The notes beneath the pieces were generated by a model. It saw only the letters and a list, made by a program, of their open reading frames with translations. It made no database searches and was not told where the DNA came from. 64,000 nucleotides of DNA from Tupaia tana. Lineage: Eukaryota > Chordata > Mammalia > Scandentia > Tupaiidae. A program made the translations under genes and the position numbers. Positions 11,770 to 21,740 of the stretch are shown one piece after another (positions within the stretch are counted from its first letter, which is position 1; every line of letters begins with the position of its first letter). The stretch lies in NCBI GenBank assembly GCA_026018925.1, contig JAKSZU010000004.1, forward strand, positions 108,807,498-108,871,497. Direction: 5' to 3'.

Positions 11770-11900
11770 TTTGAATCACTCAGACCTGGGTTCAAATCCT
11801 GGCTATCTCACTTGCTAGATAATTTTTCCAAGTCTCATTTTACTCACGCACAGTCATCATAATATCTCCCCTGTTAAGTTACTTTGAGAACAAAATAAAA
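11770..11900 (+). mobile_element. MIR element
   Basis: CTCAGACCTGGGTTCAAATC followed by CTGGCTATCTCACTTGC and a degenerate TTTCCAAGTCTCATTTTACTC fits the core of MIR. Confidence 0.65.
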
Positions 11901-11952
11901 GAATACACTTCATTTAAAAGAAGGAGTCAGGGAATCTTTAGGAATAAAACTT

Positions 11953-12157
11953 GGGGGACCAGCAGATGGCATAGTGGTGGTGTCTCGCTAGACTCTCACA
12001 TGGTTGACCATAGTTCGAGTCCTGGCCCCAGTGGTTTGAAAATCACACCAGGTGCATGTGTGTGCATGCCCAATATCCCAGGGGAAAAATGGAGAGAAGG
12101 GGTTGCGGCCTGGCCATCCCAGGGAGGGGAGTGATTTCTCACTTTCCCTTCTCATAG

Positions 12158-12196
<39 letters not shown>

Positions 12197-12240
12197 TGCA
12201 CGTGCCCTAAGACAAAATCCTCTGTTAAAAAAAAAAAAAT
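11953..12240 (+). mobile_element. SINE A-long with imperfect target-site duplication
   Basis: Flanked by GAATAAAACTTGG (11942-11954) and GAAATCGAACTTGG (12241-12254). The CT tract has grown into (CT)n(CA)n at 12158-12195. Confidence 0.88.
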
Positions 12241-12651
12241 GAAATCGAACTTGGTTTGCCAAAGGTTGCAGTCAGGTCTTTCCATCAAGCAGGTGAACTG
12301 AACCCGCTGGCTGAAGTCTGCCTGTCCACCAGCTTCTTTCCATCGCCTAAACTTCCTACTCCATGGAGTCTTCCCTGGTGGATTTTGTACGCTTGCTCCA
12401 GTGAACCCCTCCTTAAAAGCCTTCTCTACTGAACCCCTGGGGCACACCTTCACGCTGTCACATGCTCATGCCCGCTCCTCTGGGCTTCCCTTGGAAGTCC
12501 CAGGACCAAAACCGAGTTATGAACATGAAATTGCTATTGATTCCTTAGTCAACGAATGGCTGTTTAGGAATAAAATTGTCCCCAGATCGGAAGTGCTTAG
12601 GAGGCTCTGAGATATGGAAAAGCCACACTTAGAGTTTTTTGTTTGGTTGGT
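12241..12651. other. Intergenic DNA, nothing recognised
   Basis: No named repeat or exon. The sequence 12340-12430 has a loose L2-like look but I cannot support it. Confidence 0.35.
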
Positions 12652-12793
12652 TATTTTTGCCTTTTGTTTGTTTGTTTGTTTGTTTTGTCATAGTGCACTC
12701 ACCAGAAAGGAAGAGATAGAAAGACAGAGGGAGAGAAAAAGTGAGAAATCACCCCACAGTGCCTTCTCTCCTACTCTCCTCTTGGGATTGTTG

Positions 12794-12832
<39 letters not shown>

Positions 12833-12918
12833 GTGTTTTTTAAGCTGCTGGGTCCAGGACTTGAACTGCATAGTTGGCCATGTGGTACCCAGCACCTTAT
12901 CCACCATGCCACCTGCAG
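12652..12918 (-). mobile_element. SINE A-long with internal (CA)n
   Basis: TTTG-repeat tail at 12667-12683. The body carries a pure (CA) run at 12795-12830 exactly where the consensus has the GTGTGTGCGTGC segment. Confidence 0.88.
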
Positions 12919-13959
12919 TCACAAAGATGCCACTTTACAGTAGAGAAAAATCTGGACTTCAGGAGGGAATGTATCCTTCCTGGGCTCATACACCAAGCGA
13001 GAGAGCCCTCATCCCGCCTCTCCACGCTCCCTGCACCAGGCCGGCCCCCTCCCAGCCACGTGCATGCTTTATGGCACCGGCTGAGCCCTGTGCTATCCAC
13101 CGCACTATCTCAACCTAAAAACCTTGCCCCTGAATCTTGCTTGCGTGCAGCGCACTGCCCTGCTGTTGACGCAGATCATGGCTGCACTCGGACCTCACAC
13201 TCCCACCCAGCCTCCTTCCGTGAGCTGGGGGAGATGGAGGAATCGTGCCCGCTCCAGCATTCCTGCACATCCCGGACATGAAAGCAGTTGCAAAGCATGC
13301 GGAATCCTCCCCGATTTATTTCTTTTTACCTTCCGTCCCTTTCCTTTGATGTCAGCAGACTATTTGAAAGGAAAGTATCTAACATGACCTACTACCCTGG
13401 AATGCCGAGAAAAACAATTACCAGGGCAATGGAGCGCGGGGAGCAGATGGTGGACACAGAGGAGCTGGGCCAGAGAAGGCTTGCTTTCTGGACTCCTGTT
13501 CCACTGGGCTGACCAGCAGGCCCTCCTGCTGGAGGCTGCATGGGGCTCCTCATGTGCTGAATTTCAGGGTCCTGCAATTCATTCCCAAAAGGGAACCTGT
13601 CTTTCCCTCAGAGCCCTCAGGCTCTTAGCAGGGCAATTTCTCAGAAGTATGAAGGATTCAAAAACAGAATTACAAGGAGGGGTGGGTAGAAGTGAGTGGA
13701 GCAGGAAGGGGCATTTGCCTTCTGCTCAAGCTGGCTGCACGGTGCTGCTCGGTTGCATCGGCAAATGCACGGAGCCCAGGAGGACAGTAAATTCCCCAGT
13801 GTGCGGTCAGCACAGCTGCGTCCCTCTGTCCTGCAGAGCTATGCTCTGGGAAGGAAGGCCAACCTGGGCTTTGTAAAGAGTGACGTCATGGTGCATCAGA
13901 ATTTGACCCTTCACACGGCCAACAGGGTCTCGGCATGGCGTTGCACCTCCTCGCTCTTC
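12919..13959. other. Intergenic DNA, nothing recognised
   Basis: One of the longest SINE-free stretches (12919-15809 apart from an L2 and an LTR-like remnant). No exon seen. Confidence 0.4.
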
Positions 13960-14580
13960 CGCTCTTGCTCACCAGGCCCTGGACACTGTCCCCTCCTCGC
14001 TCTCCCGCAAGCCAAGCCTTTCCCTACCTGGTGCCTTTGCACCTTCCTGCTTTCCCTGTCTGTAAGGCGTGCTAAACTCGGCGCCCCAAGGGCATACCAG
14101 CCAGCCTGCACGGACACTGAAAACAGGGCTTACAACCTGCCATGCCCCTGGGCATCACAACTTCACACACACACACGCACACACATGCACGCACACACGC
14201 ACACCCTCTGGCTGGATTCGCTGTCTCTCAGCACTGGCCCCTTGTCTTCGCTCAGGAGTCTTTCGTGGTTACTCTGTCTAAACTGACGATCCTCTCTCCC
14301 AGCCCACGCATCCTCTTTTCCCTTACCTTGCATTATTTTCTTCACCATGTCCTGGACCTAAGCTATTAGATCATCGGGAAAGTTATGACATGTTTTCCTA
14401 TGCAAAAATGCATCATGACTTTCCCAACAATCCAATAGAATTTTTTTCCCTGTAGGGTTCTTTGTTTTGTTTTGTTTTGTTTTAATTTTTTTTTAATTCC
14501 TATCCCAGAATGTAAACTCCACAGGAGCAGAGAATTATTTTCCTCATCGCTGAAATCCCAAGCCTAGAACAAATCTGGCT
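13960..14580 (+). mobile_element. L2 LINE 3' region, fragmented
   Basis: CTGGTGCCTTTGCACCTTCC near 14031 and AGAATGTAAACTCCACAGGA near 14508 match the L2 3' end order. A CA-rich microsatellite (14165-14205) and a foreign piece (14380-14445) interrupt. Confidence 0.5.
14391..14440. repeat. Unnamed short repeat, copy 1
   Basis: Shares a long block with 56531-56582: GCAAAAATGCATCATGACTT then TCCCAACAATCCAATAGAA, versus GCAAAAACGTGTCACGACTT then TCCCGACAAGCCAGTAGAA. Confidence 0.5.
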
Positions 14581-15394
14581 TGTCACAGGAGCTGGAGATG
14601 ATATGCATGTACAATCGGCCGCGAGGAGGACTTCCAGGTGTGTCTCTGATTCATAAGGAGGAACTACATGAGCTGGGAGAGGTTGTGCTGCTGAACTCTG
14701 CCCTCCGCCCTCCGCCCTCCGCCCTCTGCCCTCTGAGCTTTTTGACTTTGCTTCTATAGGTCAAGGTTTCAGTGGACCCATTAAGTGCCTGAGCCACTTC
14801 TGCAGTGCTGGGACACCCTCAGAAGCCACGGCTCCCCCGGTGAGGGGAAGAGGCTTCCAGAGGAGGCTAGCCAGCCTACAAGGCTAGCTGTTTGCAAACG
14901 ACTGCTCAGGGACTGGGATGGAAACCTACACCCCCAGGCGAAAGCCCTTGCAGAAGAGCGATGTATCTTTTGTAAGTCACACCTCAAATTCCACGTTTAC
15001 AGAGGAAGTCCTGTTGCTGACAGGCATAAGCCATTTAGAAATATGACAGGAGTTATGAACCTTGAAGGAAGGAACAATCCGTGAACTTGAAGGCTTGACA
15101 GTGGAATTCCATTCTATTTGCTCAGACGTTTTTGTAACCCATCGGAAATGTTTCTTTTCAGTATTTGATCAGAAGAGAGGCTGGTGGCGCAGAAGGGGAG
15201 GACGTCACACAACTGAACGCAGTCTCTCGGCAGCTGTGGGGTGTGAGAAACGGGAACCTGGGCTCTAGTCTTTGTGGAAACGTGCCCTCTGCCCCCTGGA
15301 CGCCAGTAGGTCTCCAGTACAGTGTGCATATCACAAGTGCTCCGAGACTTCTGGTCCTCTCCTTCTGAGCATGTGCCCCTCACAATTCCATGTG
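14581..15394. other. Intergenic DNA with a CCCTCCG tandem run
   Basis: Heptamer repeats CCCTCCG/CCCTCTG occur at 14699-14736. Otherwise nothing named. Confidence 0.4.
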
Positions 15395-15715
15395 TCCTTC
15401 GGACTTGCTTTGGCCAATGAAATATGAATGAAATGGTGCATGCTCCTTCTGCAAGAGAGCCATTATGCCGGTGTGACTCTCCAAGTTTACTATCTCTGTT
15501 AACGCGATTCCTAAGCCTGATGGTGAGATAGTAGAGGAGATTGTGCAACTTGGGTATCAGAGTGTCCACTACCAGAGTGTCCACTACCAATAGAGTCCCC
15601 CCTCCAGGGCCCTCTTGAGCTGGTAGTATATGGGAGAAATAAAGCCTTGTGTTATGCAGAGATTTGGGGGTGATTGTTACAGCAGCGAACCTAGCCCATG
15701 CTGACTGTACCACAC
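15395..15715 (+). mobile_element. Probable ancient LTR remnant
   Basis: Starts CTTTGGCCAATGAAATATGA, then AGAAATAAAGCCTTGTGTTA and GTTACAGCAGCGAACCTAGC near the end. This resembles old mammalian ERVL/MaLR-class LTR tails. No retroviral coding sequence adjoins it. The subfamily is not assigned. Confidence 0.4.
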
Positions 15716-15734
15716 ATATATCTTACATATATCA

Positions 15735-15808
15735 GAGCAGGTACTTTCATATACGTTAATGCATGTGATCCCACAGCAACCCTATAAGCCTCTCTTGCAG
15801 AAGAGGAA
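15735..15808 (-). mobile_element. MIR element, part 1 (split by SINE)
   Basis: GATCCCACAGCAACCCTATA then GAAGAGGAAACTG fits reverse MIR. It continues at 15996. Confidence 0.6.
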
Positions 15809-15947
15809 ACTGGTTGAAGTGTTGGATTCCCACATGGACAACCATGGTTTGAGTCCTGGACCTGGTGGTGGCTTACTTTCTCGCTTTCCCTCTCGCCCTA
15901 TCTGTTTCTATCTGGTGAGCACACATGCCTATCTATGGCAAGTTAAA

Positions 15948-15983
<36 letters not shown>

Positions 15984-15985
15984 TT
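15809..15985 (+). mobile_element. SINE A-short inserted in MIR
   Basis: 5'-truncated head (GTTGAAGTGTTGGATTCCC), CT-rich end, and an (AAT)n tail at 15947-15979. The target duplication GAGGAAACTG is visible on both sides. Confidence 0.8.
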
Positions 15986-15995
15986 CTTTTAAAAA

Positions 15996-16098
15996 ATGAG
16001 GAAACTGAAGCTCAGAAAGGGCAAGATTTAAAGCTTGAATTAAAAGCTGATTCCGAAGCTGATCCCCTTGTCAGTACACTGCATTGCCATCTGCTCTG
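15996..16098 (-). mobile_element. MIR element, part 2
   Basis: GAGGAAACTGAAGCTCAGAA continues the reverse MIR consensus after the SINE and ends near CACTGCATTGCCATCTGC. Confidence 0.6.
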
Positions 16099-16499
16099 GA
16101 AGTGATCGGGTTTTATGTTTCTCCTGGCCCTGCGGGGCCCATAGCCCTGGTTGTGGAACTACGACTTAGAGTCTAATTTTTGTTGTCTCCAGCCCCATGG
16201 GCCATGTGATTTAATGAGAGACTCAGAGAGATAAGAAAACGTGTTTCTTTCCCCTAAAAAGCAGATTGGAGGGCAGGCCCGCCGTGAACACGTGGAAGAG
16301 CGGAGTGTGACTGAGCGAGGTCAGGCGGGGCCCAGGGTGCCGTGGGCGGGCACTGCAAGGCCTTGTCCAGGACAGGCTGAGCGTCACCAGGGAAATGTGG
16401 GTTGGCCTGGGTCCTAGAGGACTCGGGTCCAGGCCTGGCTCAGCCAGCCCTGCTGAGTCACCTTTCTGGGCCCCCCTCCCAGATGCGGACTAAGCATTT

Positions 16500-16605
16500 T
16501 GGATTTCAACATGGCCCGCACATTAGTATCACCTGGGGAGTCTTTAAAAGACAGATATCCACCCACTTCAGAGACTGCTTCAGCAGATCGTGGGCAGTGC
16601 GCAGA
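16500..16605 (+). mobile_element. MER5-like DNA transposon fragment
   Basis: ATTAGTATCACCTGGGGAGT then an ACTTCAGAGACTGCTTCAGC stretch fits MER5A (hAT-Charlie non-autonomous). Confidence 0.55.
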
Positions 16606-16623
16606 CCTCCCGAGTTCTAAGTG

Positions 16624-16884
16624 GCTTTTTTGTTTGTTTGTTTTTAAGATGTTTTAGCATGAGCTTGCTGGAGAAAGAGACAGAGACAGAGAGAGGAAAA
16701 GTGAGAAATCAGCCCCCAGGGGGAATGGCTACACCACCATCCCTTCTACTCCATCCTCTTCTTGGGATCTTGGGCACGCACATGCACACGCCCAGTGTGA
16801 GTTTCACGCCATCGGGGTCAGGACTTGAAGCACAGTTGGCCATGTGGGAGTCCAACAACGCTAAGTGCTATGCTGTCTGCTGAC
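16624..16884 (-). mobile_element. SINE A-long
   Basis: TTTG-rich tail, core AATGGCTACACCACC, head end CTATGCTGTCTGCTG. Immediately followed by an A-short copy. Confidence 0.85.
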
Positions 16885-16885
16885 T

Positions 16886-17057
16886 TTTTTTTTTTTAAAG
16901 AATCACTTATTTAATTTTATTTATTATTATTATTTTAATTTGACCAGAGAGAAAGAAAGGGGAAGTGAGAAAACAAGCCGCCAGGTCTGAGACTTGAACC
17001 ATGGTTGGCCATGAGGGAGTCCAACGCCTTCATCACCATGCTACCTGCTGGTCCCTC
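16886..17057 (-). mobile_element. SINE A-short
   Basis: Poly-T, then TTATTTAATTTTATTTATTA, GTGAGAAAACAAGCCGCC, and head end CTACCTGCTGGTCCC. Confidence 0.87.
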
Positions 17058-18130
17058 CCCCTCAGTGACTTTTAAGAGGTCTCTGATGCACAGGCAGAAT
17101 TGGGTGCTGTTCTAAGAACTTTCCGTCTCCCGGTGCCTGGGGTGCTCCCTCACTGTGAATGTTTCTGTCCCGAGTGTTGGCGTCCGTCCCAGAGCCCACC
17201 CCAGACCTCCGGGAGAACCATGTCTGAGCCATTGCTGGGCTCCAGCCGCCGCTCGAAGTCAGAGGCTCCAGAGGAGCTGTGGATTCCAGGCTCCAAACCC
17301 ACCTCTGAAGGTAGGCCATTGTGGCGAAGGCCTCTCTGAGTACAAAGAACGGCAGGGTCCGAGGAGACTCACACAGGAGGCAGCCTCTCTAGGCTGGGGG
17401 TGTTTCCTCCCGAAGGGGCTCCTCGGGCTCCGTGCACACTGTTCTTTCTCTCTCAGATCCCACCCACCAGGCAATGCTCTCCGGACCGTCCCTGAACTCT
17501 CCAGGCAACCTCCAAACCTGCTTCAGCTCTGTCTGCCCATGGGCACCTGCTCCAGGACCTCCCCACCCTTTGCATCTGTCATCCCTACCCCGCTGGCATT
17601 AGCTGTGGGCGTGGTCGGAAGAGAAACACCAGCAATGCCAGAAAATCGGTGCAAAGGCCTCAGCTTCCCATCAGCCTCTTGGCAGAACTCAGGGCGGCCT
17701 CTCAGGCTGCTGGGTACCTGCCCAGCCCTCGGGCGGGCTCCACAGCCCAGGGCTCGGCTGCGGCTGCCTCCGCTGATGGGCACACTCTGGTTCCTAGGAG
17801 TCTAATGGAACCATGCTGCAATGAGCCACCCAATTAAGGCAATCAAGGGCCAGCACCTTCTCGTCCACACAGTCAGCGCTGCTTAACAGAACAGAGGCTG
17901 CCCCCCTGCCCTCTCTGGCTCTCACACCCCTCTTTGTGGGTCCTATCCCGCGGAGGCACACGGAGGGCAGTGGGAGCAGGGAGTCCTTCCCTGCGAGGCC
18001 AGCCTCTCCTGTCTGCCAGTAGGTGCATCGCGGCCTCACGCAGCCTCCACCTGTTCCACAATGCCACATCCTCATGCCACACGCCACACCAGCACCTTGG
18101 CCACTGCCTGAAGGTATGATCTGAAAAGCT
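17058..18130. other. Intergenic DNA, nothing recognised
   Basis: Moderately GC-rich with open frames (for example 17155-17805 plus) but no similarity, no start context and no paired splice sites that I can defend. Confidence 0.4.
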
Positions 18131-18376
18131 GGGGGTTTTTTTTGAGAGACTTTTTGCTAGAGGGTGTGTGCATTGCCAGAGACAGAGAGACAGAAAGCAA
18201 GAAATCACCCCCAGGGTGATGGCCACGTCACAATCCCTTCTCCATTCTCCTCTCAGGACTAGGCACACGTGCACATGCGCCCGGCGTGAGTTTCAAGACA
18301 CCGGGTCTGGGATTTGAACTGCAGTTGGCCATGTGGGTGTCCAGCACCTTAACCACCACACCACCTGCTGGCCCCA
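18131..18376 (-). mobile_element. SINE A-long with target-site duplication
   Basis: Flanked by TGATCTGAAAAGCT and TGATCTGAGAAGCT. The tail is short (seven or eight T). Confidence 0.9.
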
Positions 18377-18869
18377 GTGATCTGAGAAGCTTTGAAGAAG
18401 CCCACATTCCCACATGGCTCAGTCGTCTGTCTGCCTTCACCATCCCACTTGGAAGCTTCTGTATCCCGGCAGCTGTCAGTAAGTGACACGTCACCATCAA
18501 ACCACTGCGAGAAGGAAGGAGGCCCACAGGCAAGTATGTGAGAAGTGAGAGGGACAGGGCAGGCCACAGGTCCTGAGCTAGGGAGGCCCTGCAGAGTGGT
18601 CACTGAGTGAGTGAAGGTCGGGACACCAGCCAGTCCTTGGCCAGCCTACTTCGGGACGGGGGCAGGCCTCAGGCAAAGTAGCTCCCTACAGCCAAAGACA
18701 ATGCCCTGGGAGGAATATGACTCTGAGACCTCAGCAGCTGATACTCCCAGCAACCCGGGGACAGCTGTGTTGCCATGAGGAGGGCTCCAGGCAGGAGGGC
18801 ACAAAGTCCACTGTCACGCCCCCAGCTTGGCACGCATGCCCACCACCATTGTACCACAAACTAGCCCCT
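18377..18869. other. Intergenic DNA, nothing recognised
   Basis: The last bases before 18869 (CACCATTGTACCACAAACTAGCCCC) look like the head end of an otherwise lost reverse SINE. Confidence 0.4.
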
Positions 18870-18895
18870 CCCCTTATATATATATAGAGAGAGAG

Positions 18896-18931
<36 letters not shown>

Positions 18932-19113
18932 CTTGCCGTTGTAATGCTACCGGGTACATGCACCCACCAGAGAGAGACAAAGAGAAAGAGAAGGGGGGGA
19001 AGAACCCTCTGGGGGGCAAGGTCATTCTGCAATCCCCTCCCCTCCATTCTCCTCCAGGATTTTGGATACACACCCACACATGCCTGGTGTGTTTTCCAAT
19101 CCTGTGGGTCACC
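18870..19113 (-). mobile_element. SINE A-long with tail microsatellite
   Basis: (TA)n(GA)n(GT)n at 18873-18928 replaces the A tail. The body AATCCCCTCCCCTCCATTCT is clear, and the head is missing beyond CCTGTGGGTC. Confidence 0.75.
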
Positions 19114-19129
19114 TCTCCCAGCCCACCCT

Positions 19130-19607
19130 TAAACTCTCAGTGTAGACCCCTCACAAAACAGTATGAATATGTATATCCCTCCAAAGATGTATCTGTTTCC
19201 TATCCCCAGAACCGTGCCCATTATCTTACATGGTAAAAGGCGTGATTGATAAGGATCTTGGGAAGAAGAGCTTCTTCTGGATGACCCTGGTGGGCCTTGA
19301 TTGCCATCACATGAGAGAGAGGCCCGGGGGGGGGGGGGGGGGCTAGCCAGACAACAGGGGACAAGGCAGCGTGAAGACGTGGGCAGAGATGCAGAGAGCG
19401 GAGTGACGCACCACAGCTAAGGCACACCCACTGCTGCAGCTGCCAGAGCCAGGATGGGCGAGGAAGGGATCCTCCCCGGAGCTGTGCGGAGAGAGGGCAG
19501 CCCTGCTGACACCTTAGAGCTTCTGGTCTTCAGAACTGTGGGAGAGTGCATTCCTTTCCCCCACGGCTGCGGTGACTGTTACAACAGCTCTAGGAAACGA
19601 ATACACC
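19130..19607 (+). mobile_element. MLT1-like ERVL-MaLR LTR
   Basis: Endogenous retrovirus-like LTR remnant with no coding sequence. Landmarks in MLT1 order are ATCTTACATGGTAAAAGG, GATAAGGATCTTGGGAAGA, the CAGCCCTGCTGACACCTTAG stretch, CAGAACTGTGGGAGAG and GGAAACGAATACACC. A G homopolymer (19327-19343) interrupts it. Confidence 0.65.
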
Positions 19608-19611
19608 TTCC

Positions 19612-19738
19612 TTTAAGGTCTTGCTCAGAACCCACCTTCTCCATGAAGCCTTCCCTTATTACCTCTCAGGGAAATGGCAGCTCCCTCTTCGGAGCCCCTT
19701 GCCTTTGGCATATGTCCCTTTATTAAGATTTCCCATAA
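19612..19738 (+). mobile_element. L2 LINE fragment, part 1
   Basis: CCACCTTCTCCATGAAGCCT then TCCCTTATTACC fits the L2 3' region. A SINE follows directly. Confidence 0.5.
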
Positions 19739-19868
19739 TCTGGGAGCCAGCAGGTGGCGTGGTGGTGGAGGCACTGGATTCTCACGCAGCCAACCACAGT
19801 TCCAGTCCCAGTCCCAGTGGCTTGAAAGGTATAACAAATAAATAGATAAATACATACGTACATAAATG
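19739..19868 (+). mobile_element. SINE A-short, 3' truncated
   Basis: Head GGGAGCCAGCAGGTGGCGTG. The B box is degraded (GTTCCAGTCCCAG), and a short AAATAAATAGATAAATAC tail is all that remains after the head. Confidence 0.8.
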
Positions 19869-20104
19869 TTTTCTTTTTTAAAAAAATCAGATTTTCTGTT
19901 TTGTAATTTATAAGTGTGGATGCCTGGACTGCAGAAACTCTAAGAACAGGCACCAGGCCTCATGTACTTAATTCCTATATTGCTTCCTGTATTTCATTGA
20001 AATTCACACTTTTAAGATCTTAGCCTGAGCCAGGCTCTGTTCCCGAGACTGAAGCCCTTAGTTTGGAGCACACGCACCTTACCCGTGTTATACTTTATAA
20101 GTAA

Positions 20105-20250
20105 CACACCTGTTTAATCATAACTGTTTATTGAACATGTGCTCTGTGCTAGACACTGTTTTAGGTCCTGGGGGTACAAAGATACTCCCTAGTCTATCTG
20201 GCACCCCCGATAGTCCATGTTCTCACGAGGGTTTCAAAAAATAACAAATA
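20105..20250 (+). repeat. Old interspersed repeat fragment, L2/MIR class
   Basis: TTTATTGAACATGTGCTCTG then TGCTAGACACTGTTTTAGG and GGGGGTACAAAGATACTCCC are an ancient mammalian repeat signature; family not assigned. Confidence 0.4.
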
Positions 20251-20352
20251 TATGTACAGTTATGTGTATTTCATGATGAGATGATAAATGTTATCAAGAA
20301 TTTCAGAAGCAATAGACAAATACATGTTCAATGTAAAAAAGAAAGAGAACAG

Positions 20353-20643
20353 GGACCAGCAGTTAGCATAATAGCTATGTCGCTGGACTCCCATGTAGTC
20401 GACTGTGGTTCGAGTCCCAGACCCGGTGGCTTAAACTCGCGCCGGGCGCATGTGCGTACGTGCCCAAGATCCCGAGAGGAGAATGGAGGAGAAGGGATTG
20501 TGGCGTGGCCATCCCCCCGGGGGGTGATTTCTCACTTTCTGTCTCTCTGTCTCTCTCTGTCTGGCGAGTGCACATGCCCTATCGCAAAAACCTCTCCAAA
20601 AAAAAAAAAAAAAAAAAGAAAGAAAAGGAAAGAAAAGAAAAGG
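20353..20643 (+). mobile_element. SINE A-long, young, with exact target-site duplication
   Basis: Exact 14-base duplication AAGAAAGAGAACAG at 20339-20352 and 20644-20657. Tail of A with GAAA repeats. The head GGGACCAGCAGTTAGCATAA is near consensus. Confidence 0.95.
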
Positions 20644-20786
20644 AAGAAAGAGAACAGCTAGCTAAAAGAAAAGGGCACTTTCCACGGGCTCCAGGCCACT
20701 CTGGTCCCAGAAGTCATCGTTGTCAATAAGCTACATCCCGCCCATCTTTTCTCTGCAGTGGTAGATACCATAAAACCCCGTATGGG

Positions 20787-21092
20787 GAGGGGGCAGCAGG
20801 TGGCATAGTGGTTACTTCACTGGGCTCCCACATGGTTGACCGTGGTTCTAGTCCCGGACACAGTGAAATTATTTTTTTTTAATCACGCCGGGAGCATGTG
20901 TGTGTGTACCCAAAATCCCAGGAGAAGAAGAGTGGAGAAGGGACTGTGGCATGGCCATCACTGTTGGGGGATGATTTCTCACTTTCCCTCTCACAGTCTC
21001 TCTCTCTCTCTCTCCCTCTCTTTCTCTCTTGCTCTGGTGGGCACACATGCCCTACAGCAAAAACCTCAAAAACAAAAACAACAACAAAAAAA
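20787..21092 (+). mobile_element. SINE A-long with internal T-rich insertion
   Basis: An ATTATTTTTTTTTA stretch sits at 20868-20882 between head and body. The CT tract is expanded (20996-21034). Confidence 0.85.
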
Positions 21093-21463
21093 CCTATACA
21101 GTTATTTTTTGCGGAAACAGAGTCGTACTTTATATCCCCACTGTCCTGCGACCTGGCCCAGATTGTCACAGAGCAAATGCCCATCCTGTATGCGTGGGCA
21201 TTCTACAACTACTGACTCTAAGAGCCCCTCTGCTGCTGAGCACCGGGGCCATGCAAGGTCAGCAGGCCCCATGGCTCCCTTGCCTGTGGCGTGTATTTGG
21301 TGAGCTCCCTCGTGCAGAGAAGATGGGCGGACAAGTCCCCATTCACCAGCCACGTGGGGAGTTTGGGGGCACCTCCCCCAGAGCACTGTGACCTCAATGT
21401 GCAGACAGTCTTTCTGCCCCAGCCCCAGCATCCCATCATGCAGGTCTTCCTGGCCTCTTGGTG
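21093..21463. other. Intergenic DNA, nothing recognised
   Basis: No repeat or exon named. The last 50 bases are the diverged approach to the next SINE. Confidence 0.35.
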
Positions 21464-21640
21464 GGGCCCATCAGTGGTGTGGAGTTCAAGGCAGCTGGAT
21501 CTCACATGGCCGACTGTGTGGTTCAAGTCCTGGACATGGGGGCTTGAAAATCACACCAGGCGTGTGTGCATGCAGGCTGAAATCCCAAGAGGAAGGGAAT
21601 GGAGAAGGGATCATAGCATGGCCATCCCCCACGGGAAGTG

Positions 21641-21684
<44 letters not shown>

Positions 21685-21740
21685 CTCTCGTTCTTGCTCT
21701 CCAGTGAGCACACATGCCCTATCATGATTTTTTTTTTTTA
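21464..21740 (+). mobile_element. SINE A-long, diverged
   Basis: Head damaged, body AAATCCCAAGAGG present, and a pure (CT)n run at 21643-21681. It ends at CCCTATCATGATTTTT. Confidence 0.78.

Noticed and set aside
17155-17805. Plus-strand frame of 216 codons
   Set aside because: No domain or similarity seen, no supported start or splice context, in intergenic DNA.
15395-19607. Retroviral genes near the two LTR-like remnants
   Set aside because: No gag, pol or env-like frame flanks them; both look like solitary, decayed LTRs.
20353-20430. tRNA genes suggested by A and B boxes
   Set aside because: They are SINE heads followed by the SINE body; anticodon and acceptor stems do not fold as a tRNA gene by eye.
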